64,000 bases of DNA from Natronococcus occultus SP4. GTDB taxonomy: Archaea > Halobacteriota > Halobacteria > Halobacteriales > Natrialbaceae. Under the pieces are notes generated by a model. That model did no database searches. It saw nothing but the letters and a program-made list of their open reading frames with translations, and had not been told where the DNA came from. The DNA lies in assembly GCF_000328685.1 (NCBI RefSeq), contig NC_019974.1, forward strand, positions 1,727,001 to 1,791,000. The letters are read 5' to 3'. The translations under genes and the position numbers were made by a program. Of the stretch, positions 55,286 to 64,000 are shown piece after piece (within the stretch, counting starts at the first letter, position 1; each line of letters opens with the position of its first letter).

Positions 55286-55858
55286 ATGAAACGCCGTGCG
55301 GTCCTCGGGATGATCGGCGTGGGCGTCGTCTCGTCCGGGGTGTTGGGCGATCCGGCCGAACACACCGACCGAGAGTCGCTGGCGGAGCGGTTCGAGTGTG
55401 AGGCGCCGTCGCGGCCAGCGTGCAACCCCGGGAGCACCGATGTCGACCGAACCGACGACGGTACCGGCCCGGAACCGTACCCCGACCCGCCAGCCGCCGT
55501 CGACGACGTCCTCGCGTTCGTCCGCGACCACGAGCGAGCGTACGCCAAAAACGAGGTTCGCTGTTCCCGGGAGCGACCCGAACGGCTTGGCGACTACCGG
55601 ATCGAGTTCGACGACGTCGAACGGTTCGACTGGTACGACGGAATCCACGTCGTCCGCGTTCGGTACGCGGAGACAGTAGGCAGCGCGGACGACGGGGTGC
55701 CGTGGGCGACGACCGACGGCTACGGCGGCGCCGTCTACGGCGTCGACGAGACGGCTGCGGTCAGAACCGGCCTCTCGCTGGGACCGTCGGGAACCCTCCC
55801 GAGCGAGGCGGGAACTCCCGACCCCGTAGCGTCGGGGACGCTCGTCGACTGCTTCTGA
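55286..55858 (+). CDS. Secreted protein, unknown function
   Basis: A 190-residue protein beginning MKRRAVLGMIGVGVVSSGVL, a short signal-like segment with adjacent arginines (weak Tat character, no lipobox cysteine). Three cysteines occur in the mature part (FECEAP, PACNPG, VRCSRE) plus one near the end (LVDCF), possibly two disulfides. No family recognised. It converges on gdh. Confidence 0.6.
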   Translation: MKRRAVLGMIGVGVVSSGVLGDPAEHTDRESLAERFECEAPSRPACNPGSTDVDRTDDGTGPEPYPDPPAAVDDVLAFVRDHERAYAKNEVRCSRERPERLGDYRIEFDDVERFDWYDGIHVVRVRYAETVGSADDGVPWATTDGYGGAVYGVDETAAVRTGLSLGPSGTLPSEAGTPDPVASGTLVDCF

Positions 55859-55861
55859 GCG

Positions 55862-57145
55862 TCAGGGCCAGAGCCCGCGGGTTGCCTTCGCCTCTGCGAT
55901 CCGTGAGAGCGCGACGACGTAGGCGGCGTCGCGCCAGCTCAGGTCCTTCTCCTCGACTTCCGTCCGGACGTCGTTCCAGGCGTCGAGCATCTTCGACTCG
56001 AGTTCCTCGTTGACCTCCTCTAAGCTCCACTTGCGGCGGTTGATGTCCTGGAGCCACTCGAAGTAACTCACCGTCACGCCGCCCGCGTTCGCGAGGATGT
56101 CCGGAACCACGGGGACGCCGCGCTCCTCGAGGATCGTGTCCGCGGCGAACGTCGTCGGTCCGTTCGCACCCTCGATGACGACGTCGGCAGCGATGTCGTC
56201 GGCGTTGTCAGCGGTGATGACGTTGCCGATCGCCGCGGGGATCAACACGTCGACGTCGAGTTCGAGGATCTCCTCGTTCGAAAGCGTCTCGGGAGCGTCC
56301 TGCTCGAGGACGGCCTCCGGCTCCTCCTCGTGGGTCGGGATCGACTCGATGTCGAGCCCGTCGGGGTCGTAGATCGCCCCGTTGACGTCGCTGACGGCGA
56401 CGACGTCGGCACCCCACGACTCGAGCAGGCGTGCGGCGTTGGCGCCGACGCTGCCGAACCCCTGGACCGCGACCGTCACGTCCTCGAGCTCTTTCTCGTA
56501 GTAGTCGACGGCCTCGCGGGCGATGATCGCCGTCGAGCGACCGGGCGCCTCCTCGCGGCCGTAGCTGCCGCCGATAACCGGCGGTTTCCCCGTGACGACG
56601 CCGGGGATCGTCTCGCCCTGTTGCATCGAGTAGGCGTCCATGAACCAGGCCATCGTCTGGGCGTCGGTGCCCATGTCCGGCGCCGGCACGTCCGTCGTCG
56701 GGCCGATGACGTACCGCAGCTCCTCGGCGAACCGGCGGGTGAGCCGTTCCTTTTCGTCGTTGCTCAGGGACTTTGGATCGACGGAGATCCCACCCTTTCC
56801 GCCGCCGAAGGGGAGATCCATCACGGCACACTTCCAAGTCATCCACATCGAGAGGCCGGTACACTCGTCGGCGTTGACCTCGGGGTGGTACCGCAGTCCG
56901 CCCTTGTAGGGGCCGCGGACGTCGTCGTGCTGGGCGCGATACCCCGTGAAGACCTCCACCGAGCCGTCGTCGCGCTCGAGCGGGACCGACACCTGCTCGA
57001 CGCGCGTGGGGTGTTTGAGACGTTCGATGACGCCGTCGTCGACGTCGATGTGTGTCGCGGCGCGTTCGAGCTGGCGGCGAGCCGTAACCAGCGCCGAGTC
57101 GAGCTGTTCCTCCGGTTCGGTGTCCTCCGGTTGCTGTGTACTCAT
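55862..57145 (-). CDS. gdh: Glutamate dehydrogenase
   Basis: A 427-residue NAD(P)-dependent glutamate dehydrogenase linking glutamate and 2-oxoglutarate. The substrate-binding and catalytic lysine region is [16 protein letters not shown] (about 105-120), with [20 protein letters not shown] and the nucleotide motif [14 protein letters not shown]. Length is normal. The ATG at 57145 gives [18 protein letters not shown]. It starts one base after the stop of the M24 gene, so the two form an operon. Confidence 0.95.
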   Translation of the reverse strand: MSTQQPEDTEPEEQLDSALVTARRQLERAATHIDVDDGVIERLKHPTRVEQVSVPLERDDGSVEVFTGYRAQHDDVRGPYKGGLRYHPEVNADECTGLSMWMTWKCAVMDLPFGGGKGGISVDPKSLSNDEKERLTRRFAEELRYVIGPTTDVPAPDMGTDAQTMAWFMDAYSMQQGETIPGVVTGKPPVIGGSYGREEAPGRSTAIIAREAVDYYEKELEDVTVAVQGFGSVGANAARLLESWGADVVAVSDVNGAIYDPDGLDIESIPTHEEEPEAVLEQDAPETLSNEEILELDVDVLIPAAIGNVITADNADDIAADVVIEGANGPTTFAADTILEERGVPVVPDILANAGGVTVSYFEWLQDINRRKWSLEEVNEELESKMLDAWNDVRTEVEEKDLSWRDAAYVVALSRIAEAKATRGLWP

Positions 57146-57146
57146 C

Positions 57147-58325
57147 TTACGCTGTGAACAATTTTTGCGGGAACTCCGCAAGTGTTTCGACTCCGTTTTC
57201 CGTGACGACGAACGTCTCGCTGATCTCCATCCCGACCGCCTCGGTCCAGATGCCCGGGATCATGTGAAACGTCATCTTCTCCTCCAGGACGGTCTCGTCG
57301 CCCGGACGGATGCTCGCGGTGTGTTCGCCCCAGTCCGGCGGGTAGCCCAGTCCCATCGAGTAGCCGATCCGATCCTCCTTCTCGATGCCGTGCCGGGCGA
57401 TCGTTTCGCGCCAGGCTTCCTCGACGGCCTCGCAGGTGACGCCGGGCTCGGCGACCTCGAGGGCGGCCTCGATCCCCTCGACGACGACGTCGGCCGCCTC
57501 CTCGAGTTCGGCTGGCGGGTCGCCGACGAACGTCGTCCGGGCCAGCGGCGAGTGATACCGATGGCGACAGCCCGAGAGCTCGATGATCACGGGGTCGCCG
57601 TCCTCGAACTCGCGGTCGGTCCAGGTGAGGTGAGGCGTGTCGGTGTGATCGCCTGCTGGCATCAGCGGGACGATCGAGGGGTAGTCCCCGCCGAACTCGT
57701 CGGTCCCACGAATGAGGGCGTCGTAGATTTCGGCAGCGACCTCGTACTCGGGCACGCCCTCGCCGATCGCGTCGATCCCCGCCTGCATCGCGTTCTCCGA
57801 AATTCGGGCGGCTTGACGCATGTACTCGAGTTCCTGCTCGGATTTCTTGATGCGGACCCAGCCCACGAGCAAGGTCGCGTCCTCGAACGTCGCCTCGGGG
57901 AGGTTCTCCTGGAGGCGCGTGTACGACTTCGCGGTGAAGTAGGCGGCGTCCATCTCGAGGCCGATCCGCCCGTCGGCGACGTCTAACTCCTCGAGGACGC
58001 CCGCGATGTAATCCATCGGGTGTAGGTCGTGGGGCGAGTGGACGTGGTCGTCGCTGTAGGATCGGATGTGCTCCTCCGAGAGCCACGTCGTCGCCCGCGC
58101 GCCGCCCGCGTCCATCTCGCGGCCGACCCAGACCGGTTCTTCGCGCTCGGTCGTCACGACAACGGCCTGGTGGACGTAAAACGACCAGCCGTCGTACCCT
58201 GCGAGATAGTTCATGTTCGCCGGGTCGGAGACGACGATCGCGTCGAGATCCTCCTCGCGGAGCCGTTCTTTGGTCCGTGACAGCCGTCGTTCGTACTCCG
58301 CTTCGTCGAAAATTGCCTGGGACAT
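57147..58325 (-). CDS. M24-family hydrolase, ectoine-hydrolase (DoeA)-like
   Basis: A 392-residue pita-bread-fold protein. The N-terminal segment [20 protein letters not shown] and the centre [20 protein letters not shown] match the DoeA/EutD ectoine hydrolase branch as I remember it. The five metal ligands of ordinary Xaa-Pro peptidases (Asp, Asp, His, Glu, Glu) are not all kept; the Asp pair reads Glu and His here. Being upstream of glutamate dehydrogenase in one operon suggests breakdown of an amino-acid-like solute feeding glutamate. Xaa-Pro peptidase remains an alternative. Confidence 0.75.
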   Translation of the reverse strand: MSQAIFDEAEYERRLSRTKERLREEDLDAIVVSDPANMNYLAGYDGWSFYVHQAVVVTTEREEPVWVGREMDAGGARATTWLSEEHIRSYSDDHVHSPHDLHPMDYIAGVLEELDVADGRIGLEMDAAYFTAKSYTRLQENLPEATFEDATLLVGWVRIKKSEQELEYMRQAARISENAMQAGIDAIGEGVPEYEVAAEIYDALIRGTDEFGGDYPSIVPLMPAGDHTDTPHLTWTDREFEDGDPVIIELSGCRHRYHSPLARTTFVGDPPAELEEAADVVVEGIEAALEVAEPGVTCEAVEEAWRETIARHGIEKEDRIGYSMGLGYPPDWGEHTASIRPGDETVLEEKMTFHMIPGIWTEAVGMEISETFVVTENGVETLAEFPQKLFTA

Positions 58326-58462
58326 GTGGGCTCTACCGGGGAGGTCGTTCAGCGACGATAAAAAATTTGTGTATAATGATTACAGTAACTGTGTACGATT
58401 CGGCTCGTAGCCGAACAGCCGTGCCGATCAGTTACATGGGTCGGGAGCCCATAGGTCTGGGT

Positions 58463-58822
58463 ATGACAGAGTCCCAACTCGCGGATAGGGAGTGTACCGC
58501 CTGCACCGGCGACGAGGACCCTCTCGAGGGCACGGAGCTGATCGAGTTCTTCGAGGAACTCGATCGAGACGTCTGGGAGGTCGTCGACGAACACCATCTC
58601 GAGGGCACCTACGCGTTCGAGGACTTCCGGGACGCACTGGAGTTCACGAAGGAGGTCGGCGAACTCGCAGAAGAGGAGTTTCACCACCCCGACATCCACC
58701 TCTCGTGGGGGGAAGTGGTGATTGAGCTGTGGACTCACAAGATCGACGGCCTCCGGGAGACGGATTTCGTTATGGCCGCCCGAATGGACCGGTTCTACGA
58801 GGAGTACGACGATCCGGAGTAG
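58463..58822 (+). CDS. 4a-hydroxytetrahydrobiopterin dehydratase
   Basis: A 119-residue pterin-4a-carbinolamine dehydratase, which recycles the pterin used by aromatic amino-acid hydroxylases. The active-site motif is [20 protein letters not shown], with the catalytic His pair. It is longer than the usual ~95 residues because of an N-terminal part with [14 protein letters not shown], a possible metal-binding Cys pair. The ATG at 58463 follows TATAAT near 58373-58378 by about 85 bases. Its stop codon is immediately followed by a tandem repeat. Confidence 0.88.
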   Translation: MTESQLADRECTACTGDEDPLEGTELIEFFEELDRDVWEVVDEHHLEGTYAFEDFRDALEFTKEVGELAEEEFHHPDIHLSWGEVVIELWTHKIDGLRETDFVMAARMDRFYEEYDDPE

Positions 58823-58823
58823 C

Positions 58824-58919
58824 GCGGTTGGGAGCGAGCGCGGTTGGGAGCGAGCGCGGTTGGGAGCGAGCGCGGTTGGGAGCGAGCGCGGTTGGGAGCG
58901 AGCGCGGTTCGGAGCGAAC
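58824..58919. repeat. Tandem repeat: six 16-bp units
   Basis: Six head-to-tail copies of GCGGTTGGGAGCGAGC begin at 58824, 58840, 58856, 58872, 58888 and 58904. The first five are identical; the last has changes (GGTTC, GAAC) that lead into the 56-bp array. The array begins one base after the pterin dehydratase stop codon. It is read as a mini-satellite that can vary in copy number. Confidence 0.9.
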
Positions 58920-59118
58920 GAAGTGAGTGAGAACCGCGGCTGCGAGCGGGGAACGAACGTGACCCGCGAGCGAACGAAGTGAGTGAGAACCGCGGCTGCG
59001 AGCGGGGAACGAACGTGACCCGCGAGCGAACGAAGTGAGTGAGAACCGCGGCTGCGAGCGGGGAACGAACGTGACCCGCGAGCGAACGAAGTGAGTGAGA
59101 ACCGCGGCTGCGAGCGGG
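58912..59118. repeat. Tandem repeat: 56-bp units, 3.7 copies
   Basis: Units begin at 58912, 58968, 59024 and 59080 (the last partial, 39 bases). Each opens GAGCGAACGAAGTGAGTGAG and continues with AACCGCGGCTGCGAGCGGGG and then ACGAACGTGACCCGC. Copies look identical. The motif GAGCGAACGAAGTGAGTGAG is also seen singly in other haloarchaeal intergenic regions (from memory). No spacers lie between copies, so this is not a CRISPR. Confidence 0.9.
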
Positions 59119-59278
59119 CGCTTGACGCCCGTGAGCAGACGGGGAGTCCGGTGACCCGCCAGCGTGGAGCAGAGCGAACGAGGTCTCCCGCACCACCTGA
59201 GCAGGAGTGCGATCCGCAGCCTCCGCTCGAGCCGAGGACTCCCGGAAACGGTTAGGGAGCGCGCGTCGTGGTCCGAAC
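59119..59278. other. Intergenic region after the repeat arrays
   Basis: No gene seen. It contains one more related half-unit (GAGCGAACGAGG near 59172) and a short inverted repeat GGCGC-TTGA-CGCCCG at about 59117-59130. AAACGGTTAGG near 59246-59256 is the only weak TATA candidate before the ATG at 59279. Together with the arrays, about 455 bases lack coding sequence. Confidence 0.5.
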
Positions 59279-59785
59279 ATGGGCATCGATGACACGCTCT
59301 CAGCGCTCCCGGACCCCGGGGGCCACAGCTTCCCGGACTACTCGCTTCCCAAGGGGGATCCGGTGTTGCCGATCGCGGTCACCCGCGAGGAGCTACAGAC
59401 CGTGCTCGAGCTGTACGACACCTTCGCCGCCGTCGATCCCACCGGGCTCGACTCGAACCCGTTTCTCAGATCGACCACCCGATTTCTCGAACAGACGTTC
59501 GGCACGCCGGTGTACCGTCCCGACGAACAGCTCGTCGACGACATCGCGGCGATGCTCAACGATTTCTCCGACGACCTCGCGGGCGAGGCCATCGGGGTCG
59601 TCGACGCGACGCCGAAACACCACAAGACGCTGTACTTCTTCCTGACGTCCTGTCGTGCCTACCACACCGCGCCACACATCCAGTTTCGGCCCGCCGAGGA
59701 CGTGATCGACACCCTCTACGAGATCTACGAGCGCGTCCTCGACCAGGAGATGTACCTCAAGCGTCCCCAGACAGTCCTCGAGTAG
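59279..59785 (+). CDS. Conserved-looking protein, unknown function
   Basis: A 168-residue acidic soluble protein, mainly helical, with TREELQTVLELYDTFAAVDP, ATPKHHKTLYFFLTSCRAYH and AEDVIDTLYEIYERVLDQEM. It lacks signal or membrane segments. The ATG at 59279 is chosen; longer readings run into the repeats. No family recognised. It ends directly against the convergent amidohydrolase gene. Confidence 0.6.
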   Translation: MGIDDTLSALPDPGGHSFPDYSLPKGDPVLPIAVTREELQTVLELYDTFAAVDPTGLDSNPFLRSTTRFLEQTFGTPVYRPDEQLVDDIAAMLNDFSDDLAGEAIGVVDATPKHHKTLYFFLTSCRAYHTAPHIQFRPAEDVIDTLYEIYERVLDQEMYLKRPQTVLE

Positions 59786-61210
59786 TCAGAGCCACCCGTC
59801 CTCGACCGCACCGACGAGCGCCGAGTCGGCGTCCCGCCACGCGTCGCCGGCCCGATCGAACAGGTCGGTTGCGCGGTCGTTCGCCCTTTCGAGGATCGCC
59901 CCCTCGTCCGCAGTCTGCAGATCGCCGCCCTCGAGGACGCTCTCGCCCTCGACCAGCACGGTGTCGACGACGCCCCCGTTCGCCCCGTAGACGACGTTCG
60001 GAATCGCCGTGTGCAGCGGCTCGGTCACTGTCGGTGCCGTCGAGGGATGCTCGAGATCCAGCAACACGATATCGGCTCGTTTCCCCTCCTCGAGCGAGCC
60101 GACCCGGTCCTCGATCCCCAGCGCGCGAGCGCCCTCGATCGTCGCGACCCGAAGCGCTTCCCAGGCCGGAAACGCCGTCGGGTCCGTCCGTTTGGTCTTT
60201 GCAAGCAGCGCCGTCGTCCGTAACTCACGGAGGAAGTCGTGACCCCCGGGACCCGGCGCCTGGTCGGTGCCGATACCCGCGACGCCGCCGTGCTCGCGGT
60301 ATTCGACGATCGGTGGCGTGATCCCGTCGATCGCCGCGATCGAACTCGGGTTCGCCGCCATTCGGACCCCCGCGTCGGCCAGGCGGGCGCGTTCCTCGGT
60401 GGTCGCGCCGTGGAGGTGAGCCGCGAGGACGCGATCGGAGACGAGCCCGAGCTCTTCGAGGACGCTCACGGTCGTCTCGCCGGCGCCGTACCGGGCCTCG
60501 ATCTGGCGCTGCTCGCGCTCGCCCTGGGCGACGTGCATGTGGATCCCCCGATCTCGGGTCTCGGCGCGCTCGCGGAGCTCCTCGAGCAGTTCCCGGGGAA
60601 CCATATCCAGCGCCTGCGGCCCGTACAGCGCCGAGACGCGCTCGCGGTCGGCGCAGGCGTCGAACAGGTCCTCGTTGCGCTCGAGCGCACTCCAGCCCTG
60701 CTCCTCGTCGAAGGGGTAGGGCTCGTCCGGTCCCAGATCGTCGGTCGGGCCGTCGACGGCGTTGATCGTCTCCGCCGCGACGACGCGGGCGCCCATCGGT
60801 TCGTGGGCCTCGCCGACGAGCCGTTCGACGTTCGCGGCGTACTCGCCGACGGTCGTGACGCCCGAGCGAAGCGCCTCGAGGACGCCCAGCCGGGCGCCCG
60901 CGACGCGATCCGCCGGTTCCATCGCAGCCGACAGCGGCCCGAGCGCGCGGTTCATCCACTCGATCTCGGGGACATCCTGCGCACCACCCCGAAGCAGCGT
61001 CAGGTCGGTGTGGGCGTGGACGTTCACCAGCCCGGGCATCGCGACGCGTCCGTCGCCGTCGATCGTGCGCTCTGCCCCGGCGTCGACCGCGTCGCTCGGG
61101 CCGACCGCGGCGATCCGTCCGCCGTCGATTCCGATCGTCGCGTCCTCGAGGATTCCCAGCCGATCGTCGCCCATCGTGATCGCGAGGACGTTCGTGATCG
61201 CGAGGTCCAT
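59786..61210 (-). CDS. Amidohydrolase, MTA/SAH-deaminase-like
   Basis: A 474-residue amidohydrolase-superfamily enzyme. The metal site is [14 protein letters not shown] (about 62-75), with [31 protein letters not shown] and [19 protein letters not shown] (metal Asp in TDQ). The pattern fits 5-methylthioadenosine/S-adenosylhomocysteine deaminases and related hydrolases. The ATG at 61210 gives [19 protein letters not shown], the normal beta-barrel start. It is divergent from pyrE. Confidence 0.85.
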   Translation of the reverse strand: MDLAITNVLAITMGDDRLGILEDATIGIDGGRIAAVGPSDAVDAGAERTIDGDGRVAMPGLVNVHAHTDLTLLRGGAQDVPEIEWMNRALGPLSAAMEPADRVAGARLGVLEALRSGVTTVGEYAANVERLVGEAHEPMGARVVAAETINAVDGPTDDLGPDEPYPFDEEQGWSALERNEDLFDACADRERVSALYGPQALDMVPRELLEELRERAETRDRGIHMHVAQGEREQRQIEARYGAGETTVSVLEELGLVSDRVLAAHLHGATTEERARLADAGVRMAANPSSIAAIDGITPPIVEYREHGGVAGIGTDQAPGPGGHDFLRELRTTALLAKTKRTDPTAFPAWEALRVATIEGARALGIEDRVGSLEEGKRADIVLLDLEHPSTAPTVTEPLHTAIPNVVYGANGGVVDTVLVEGESVLEGGDLQTADEGAILERANDRATDLFDRAGDAWRDADSALVGAVEDGWL

Positions 61211-61275
61211 ACCTCGACGACGGATGGCACCGTCAAAAGTGGGATCGACGCGGAACTCCGCGTCGGGACCAGACC

Positions 61276-61283
61276 GTTTATTT
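61276..61283 (+). promoter_or_regulatory. TATA box of pyrE
   Basis: GTTTATTT lies 25-32 bases before the ATG at 61308, predicting a leaderless mRNA and fixing the start. Confidence 0.55.
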
Positions 61284-61307
61284 CGGTGGGACGCGCCCCT
61301 TCTCGCA

Positions 61308-61841
61308 ATGACCAACCAGGATCTCATCGACGCCCTGCGCGCGGCCGACGCCGTCCAGTTCGGCGAGTTCGAACTCTCCCACGGCGGCACGAGCGAGTAC
61401 TACGTCGACAAGTACCTCTTCGAGACCGACCCCGACTGTCTGGAGGCCATCGCGGCGGCCTTCGCCGAGCGACTCGAGCCCGACGACAAGCTCGGCGGCG
61501 TCGCCCTCGGCGCGGTTCCCCTGGCCGCGGCCACGAGCGTCGCGGCGGACGCCCCCTACGTCATCGTTCGCAAGCAGCGCAAGGAGTACGGCACGTCCAA
61601 CCTGGTCGAGGGCCGCCTCGAGGAGGGCGAGGAGGTCGTCGTCCTCGAGGACATCGTCACCACCGGGACGAGCCTCGTCGAGGCCGTCGAGGCGCTGCGC
61701 GAGGCGGGCGCGACCGTCGAGCGCGCGCTGGTCGTCGTCGATCGCCAGGAAGGAGGCCGCGAGACCGTCGAGGACGCGGGACTCGAGATGGAGGCACTGG
61801 TCACGGCCGAGGAACTACTGGCGGACGCGGAGCGGGACTAA
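61308..61841 (+). CDS. pyrE: Orotate phosphoribosyltransferase
   Basis: A 177-residue type I phosphoribosyltransferase that joins orotate and PRPP in pyrimidine synthesis. The PRPP-binding motif is [18 protein letters not shown] (about 105-122), with the catalytic loop [15 protein letters not shown] near 85 and [12 protein letters not shown] near 32. Length is normal. Divergent from the amidohydrolase gene; the Nudix gene starts 35 bases later and may be co-transcribed. Confidence 0.94.
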   Translation: MTNQDLIDALRAADAVQFGEFELSHGGTSEYYVDKYLFETDPDCLEAIAAAFAERLEPDDKLGGVALGAVPLAAATSVAADAPYVIVRKQRKEYGTSNLVEGRLEEGEEVVVLEDIVTTGTSLVEAVEALREAGATVERALVVVDRQEGGRETVEDAGLEMEALVTAEELLADAERD

Positions 61842-61876
61842 TCCCGTCTCCGTTCGGACTCGATTTCGAACACACT

Positions 61877-62383
61877 GTGACGACCGTCGACGTTCCGCCA
61901 TCCGTTCCGCGAGAGCGACAGACGATCCGACTCCCGCCCGCGAAAGTGGACTCGTTCCGAGAGTGGATCGTCGAGGGAACCGGACTGACGGCCGCCGCCC
62001 GCGTTACCGACTCCGAGGGACGGATCGTCCTCGTCCGGAATCGCTGGTCCGACGGCTGGATCGTCCCCGGCGGCGCGGTCGAACCGGACGAAGCGCTCGC
62101 CGACGCCGCGCGACGCGAGGTGCGCGAGGAGACGGGACTCGAGGCGACAATCGACGACCCGTTGCTCGTCGTCGAGCAGACGTACGTCTCCAAAGTTGTA
62201 TCCGACACGACTGTTCGACTTTCCGCGCAGTTCGTCGTCTTCGACGCCCGAGCAGACGGATCGATCCCCGATACCGAGCAGCTGGGCGCCGAACCCGGCG
62301 AGATCGAGGCGGCGCGGTGGTTCGAAACGCTTCCTCCTGAGCTCCACGAGGACGACCTGTTTCGACCGTACCTTCGAGGATAG
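61877..62383 (+). CDS. Nudix hydrolase
   Basis: A 168-residue Nudix protein with a GTG start. The Nudix box [20 protein letters not shown] followed by ETGL (about 75-98) carries the metal-binding glutamates. An N-terminal ~45 residues, with [20 protein letters not shown], precede the fold. Substrates are nucleoside diphosphate derivatives in general; not readable here. Confidence 0.87.
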   Translation: MTTVDVPPSVPRERQTIRLPPAKVDSFREWIVEGTGLTAAARVTDSEGRIVLVRNRWSDGWIVPGGAVEPDEALADAARREVREETGLEATIDDPLLVVEQTYVSKVVSDTTVRLSAQFVVFDARADGSIPDTEQLGAEPGEIEAARWFETLPPELHEDDLFRPYLRG

Positions 62384-62411
62384 CGACGGGCTGGTGCTGT
62401 TCCCCGTGCTC

Positions 62412-63044
62412 TTACTGGCCGTACGATTCGAACTTCTCGAGGACGGTCTCCAGCTGGTCGTCGGAGAGCCGTCGCGGCTCGAGGCCCGCCGACCGCGTCT
62501 CGAGGTACAGGCGAGCGAGGCTCTCGACGTGGTGGGTGTTCTCGAGGGCGGTCTCGAGGTCGGGCGCCGTCACTACGAGCCCGTGGTTCTCGATAAACGA
62601 GGCCGTCGAGCCCGCCTCGTCCATCGCCGCGACGATGTTCGCGGCCAGCTGATCGGAGCCGTAAGGGGCGTACTCGGCGACGGGAACCTCCTTGCCGACC
62701 GCGACGATCATGTAGTGGATCGGCGGCAGCGGCTGGTGGGCGACTGCAAGCGCCGTCGACCACGGCGAGTGGGTGTGGACGATGGCGCCGACGTCCTCGC
62801 GGCGGTAGATCGCGCTGTGCATCGGCACCTCGCTGCTGGGGGCCATCTCGCCCTCGCGCTGCTCGCCGTCGACGCCGACGACGGGCGTCTCGGCGACGTC
62901 GAAGCTGTCGTAGGGAACGCCGGTCGGCGTGATGGCGAACGCGTCTCCCTCGCGGACGCTCAGGTTCCCCGTCCGCGCGGGGGTCAGTTCGGCCAGCTCG
63001 GCGGCGTGTGCGACGACCTGTCGGCGCTCGGACTCGAGGATCAC
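62412..63044 (-). CDS. Class II aldolase/adducin family protein
   Basis: A 210-residue zinc aldolase of the fuculose-1-phosphate aldolase type. The zinc histidines are in [12 protein letters not shown] (two) and the later NHGLVVT; the acidic residue is in [12 protein letters not shown]; and [20 protein letters not shown] is the phosphate-binding region. GTG at 63044 overlaps the HAD gene stop (GTGA), so the aldolase and the phosphatase are coupled and may share a sugar-phosphate route. Confidence 0.88.
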   Translation of the reverse strand: MILESERRQVVAHAAELAELTPARTGNLSVREGDAFAITPTGVPYDSFDVAETPVVGVDGEQREGEMAPSSEVPMHSAIYRREDVGAIVHTHSPWSTALAVAHQPLPPIHYMIVAVGKEVPVAEYAPYGSDQLAANIVAAMDEAGSTASFIENHGLVVTAPDLETALENTHHVESLARLYLETRSAGLEPRRLSDDQLETVLEKFESYGQ

Positions 63045-63742
63045 AGTACCAGCTCCGTTAGCTCCCCGAAGGCATCTATCCTGTGGTCGGGTCGTCGCCG
63101 TCCCTCGAGCGGCTCGTCGGGATCGGCGTTCCAGAGCACCGTCTCGAGCCCCACGGCGTTGGCCCCAACGACGTCGGCGCCGACGTTGTCCCCGACCATC
63201 ACCGCCTCCGAGACGCGCCGATCCAGCCGCGCCAGCGGCAGGGTGAACATGACCGAGCCCGGCTTCTCCCGGCCCGTCTCCTCGGAAGTGACGAGGACGT
63301 CGATGTGGTCTTCGAGCCCGAGTTGCTCGACCTTCGCCAGCTGGATGCGGGTCGTCAGGTTGGTCGTGATCGCGACGGCGACGTCCTCGGCTCGCAGCGT
63401 CTCGAAGGTCTCCTCGACGTCCGGAAAGAGCTCCATCTCCTCGAGGTACCCCTCCCAGAACGCCTCGCCGAGCGCCAGGGCGTCGCCCGCTCTGGGCTCG
63501 CCGGTGTGTTCCTCTACGGCGCGCTTGAAGTAGATGAACCGTTCGTGGGTGGCTGCGGTGCCGGAGAGCTCGCGCTTGACCTCCCGGCGGCCGGTCTGGT
63601 AGAACTCGTCGAACGCGGTCGCGTCGAAGTCGTATCCCAGTTCGCGGGCGGTTTCGCGCGCGGCTTCGAGCGCCGCGTCCCGACACGGCGCGTACGGGTA
63701 GAGTGTGTCGTCCAGATCGAAGAGGACGGCGGTGGCTGCCAT
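63041..63742 (-). CDS. HAD-superfamily hydrolase
   Basis: A 233-residue phosphatase-like HAD protein. Motif [14 protein letters not shown] (nucleophile Asp9, acid Asp11), motif II TTNLTTR, motif III lysine in [10 protein letters not shown] and motif [13 protein letters not shown]. The cap domain is C1-type, all helical ([20 protein letters not shown]). Substrate unknown. It is coupled to the aldolase gene downstream. Confidence 0.9.
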   Translation of the reverse strand: MAATAVLFDLDDTLYPYAPCRDAALEAARETARELGYDFDATAFDEFYQTGRREVKRELSGTAATHERFIYFKRAVEEHTGEPRAGDALALGEAFWEGYLEEMELFPDVEETFETLRAEDVAVAITTNLTTRIQLAKVEQLGLEDHIDVLVTSEETGREKPGSVMFTLPLARLDRRVSEAVMVGDNVGADVVGANAVGLETVLWNADPDEPLEGRRRPDHRIDAFGELTELVL

Positions 63743-63800
63743 ACGCTACCCGTTACGATCGACCGGGAAACGAGTACCGATCCGGACGGTCTCGAGGGGA

Positions 63801-64000
63801 CTACCCCCGATCCTCGTCCGGAGCCGATTCGTAACACTCCTCGAAGAAGGCGACCTCGAGGTCGACGGTCCGGCGGAACAGCTCCTCGACTCGCCGCTGG
63901 CGTCGCGGCGAACAGTCGGCGCCGACCGCGTCCAGCTGGCCGCGGAGCTCGTCGACGAACGCGACGAACGACGGCACCGCATGGAGGTCGATCCACTCGG
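63801..64000 (-). CDS. tenA: TenA-like protein, 3' end only
   Basis: The last 65 codons of a minus-strand gene that continues beyond the window edge. It reads EWIDLHAVPSFVAFVDELRG and ends with RVEELFRRTVDLEVAFFEEC followed by Tyr. The terminal FRRTxxLExxFFexxY pattern fits the C-terminal helix of TenA/thiaminase II, with the conserved Glu. TenA hydrolyses aminopyrimidines in thiamine salvage. Only the C-terminus is visible, so the name rests on about 60 residues. Confidence 0.55.
   Translation of the reverse strand, partial: EWIDLHAVPSFVAFVDELRGQLDAVGADCSPRRQRRVEELFRRTVDLEVAFFEECYESAPDEDRG

Noticed and set aside
58824-59118. CRISPR array
   Set aside because: Units are tandem with no unique spacers between them, have periods of 16 and 56 bases, and no cas genes are nearby.

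Overview
The window is GC-rich DNA from a halophilic archaeon (class Halobacteria; gene content and style suggest Natrialbales-like relatives, an inference). Support: strongly acidic proteins, TATA boxes about 22-30 bases before start codons (leaderless transcripts), Tat-type lipoprotein signals, archaeal RNA polymerase subunits D, N and K, Cdc48, PriS and GINS, and the archaeal mevalonate route with isopentenyl phosphate kinase. It looks like ordinary chromosome with several small accessory insertions, not a virus or plasmid.

Layout. 1-7 kb: a folded non-coding segment, tmcA, an SDR enzyme, a DUF456 membrane protein, a small zinc-finger-like protein, a halocyanin-like copper lipoprotein with a very acidic tail, and gltX. 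7-12 kb: an Lrp/TrkA-C regulator, a UspA protein and an APC transporter with Usp domains, then two divergent stand-alone receiver proteins. 12-14.3 kb: idsA and rnj. 14.7-19 kb: a second APC-Usp transporter, a truncated TnpB element and an HTH regulator. 19-27.5 kb: a minus-strand information-processing block, transcribed in the order tRNA-Ser, rps13, rps4, rps11, rpoD, tRNA-Leu, rpl18e, rpl13, rps9, rpoN, rpoK, eno, rps2, a 42-residue membrane protein, mvk and ipk. The usual haloarchaeal continuation ipk-rnj-idsA-gltX is interrupted twice here, each time by a cassette carrying an APC-Usp transporter.

27.7-43 kb: a DUF4129/DUF58/DUF7519-like membrane operon, a lipoprotein convergent with moaA, a Bat-type regulator, rtcB with archease (tRNA splicing ligase and its activator), a GNAT enzyme, priS-GINS (replication), a peroxiredoxin, and cdc48 with an Hsp20-like small protein. 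43-58 kb: catabolic genes, including Gfo/Idh and zinc alcohol dehydrogenases, threonine ammonia-lyase coupled to an M20 amidohydrolase, a D-2-hydroxyacid dehydrogenase with a giant FAD/Fe-S oxidase, glutamate dehydrogenase, and an ectoine-hydrolase-like M24 enzyme. A PemK/MazF-like toxin-antitoxin pair here has a toxin broken by one in-frame stop. 58-64 kb: a pterin dehydratase followed directly by two tandem repeat arrays, an MTA/SAH-deaminase-like amidohydrolase, pyrE, a Nudix hydrolase, a class II aldolase, a HAD phosphatase and the 3' end of a TenA-like gene cut by the window edge.

I found no clear new multi-gene defence or metabolic system. The most notable signals are decayed or rearranged loci: the toxin nonsense mutation, a second nonsense-split membrane gene, the TnpB fused to an antisense 3' end, the double interruption of a conserved gene block, a long hairpin inside the ribosomal operon, and the repeat arrays at 58.8-59.1 kb.
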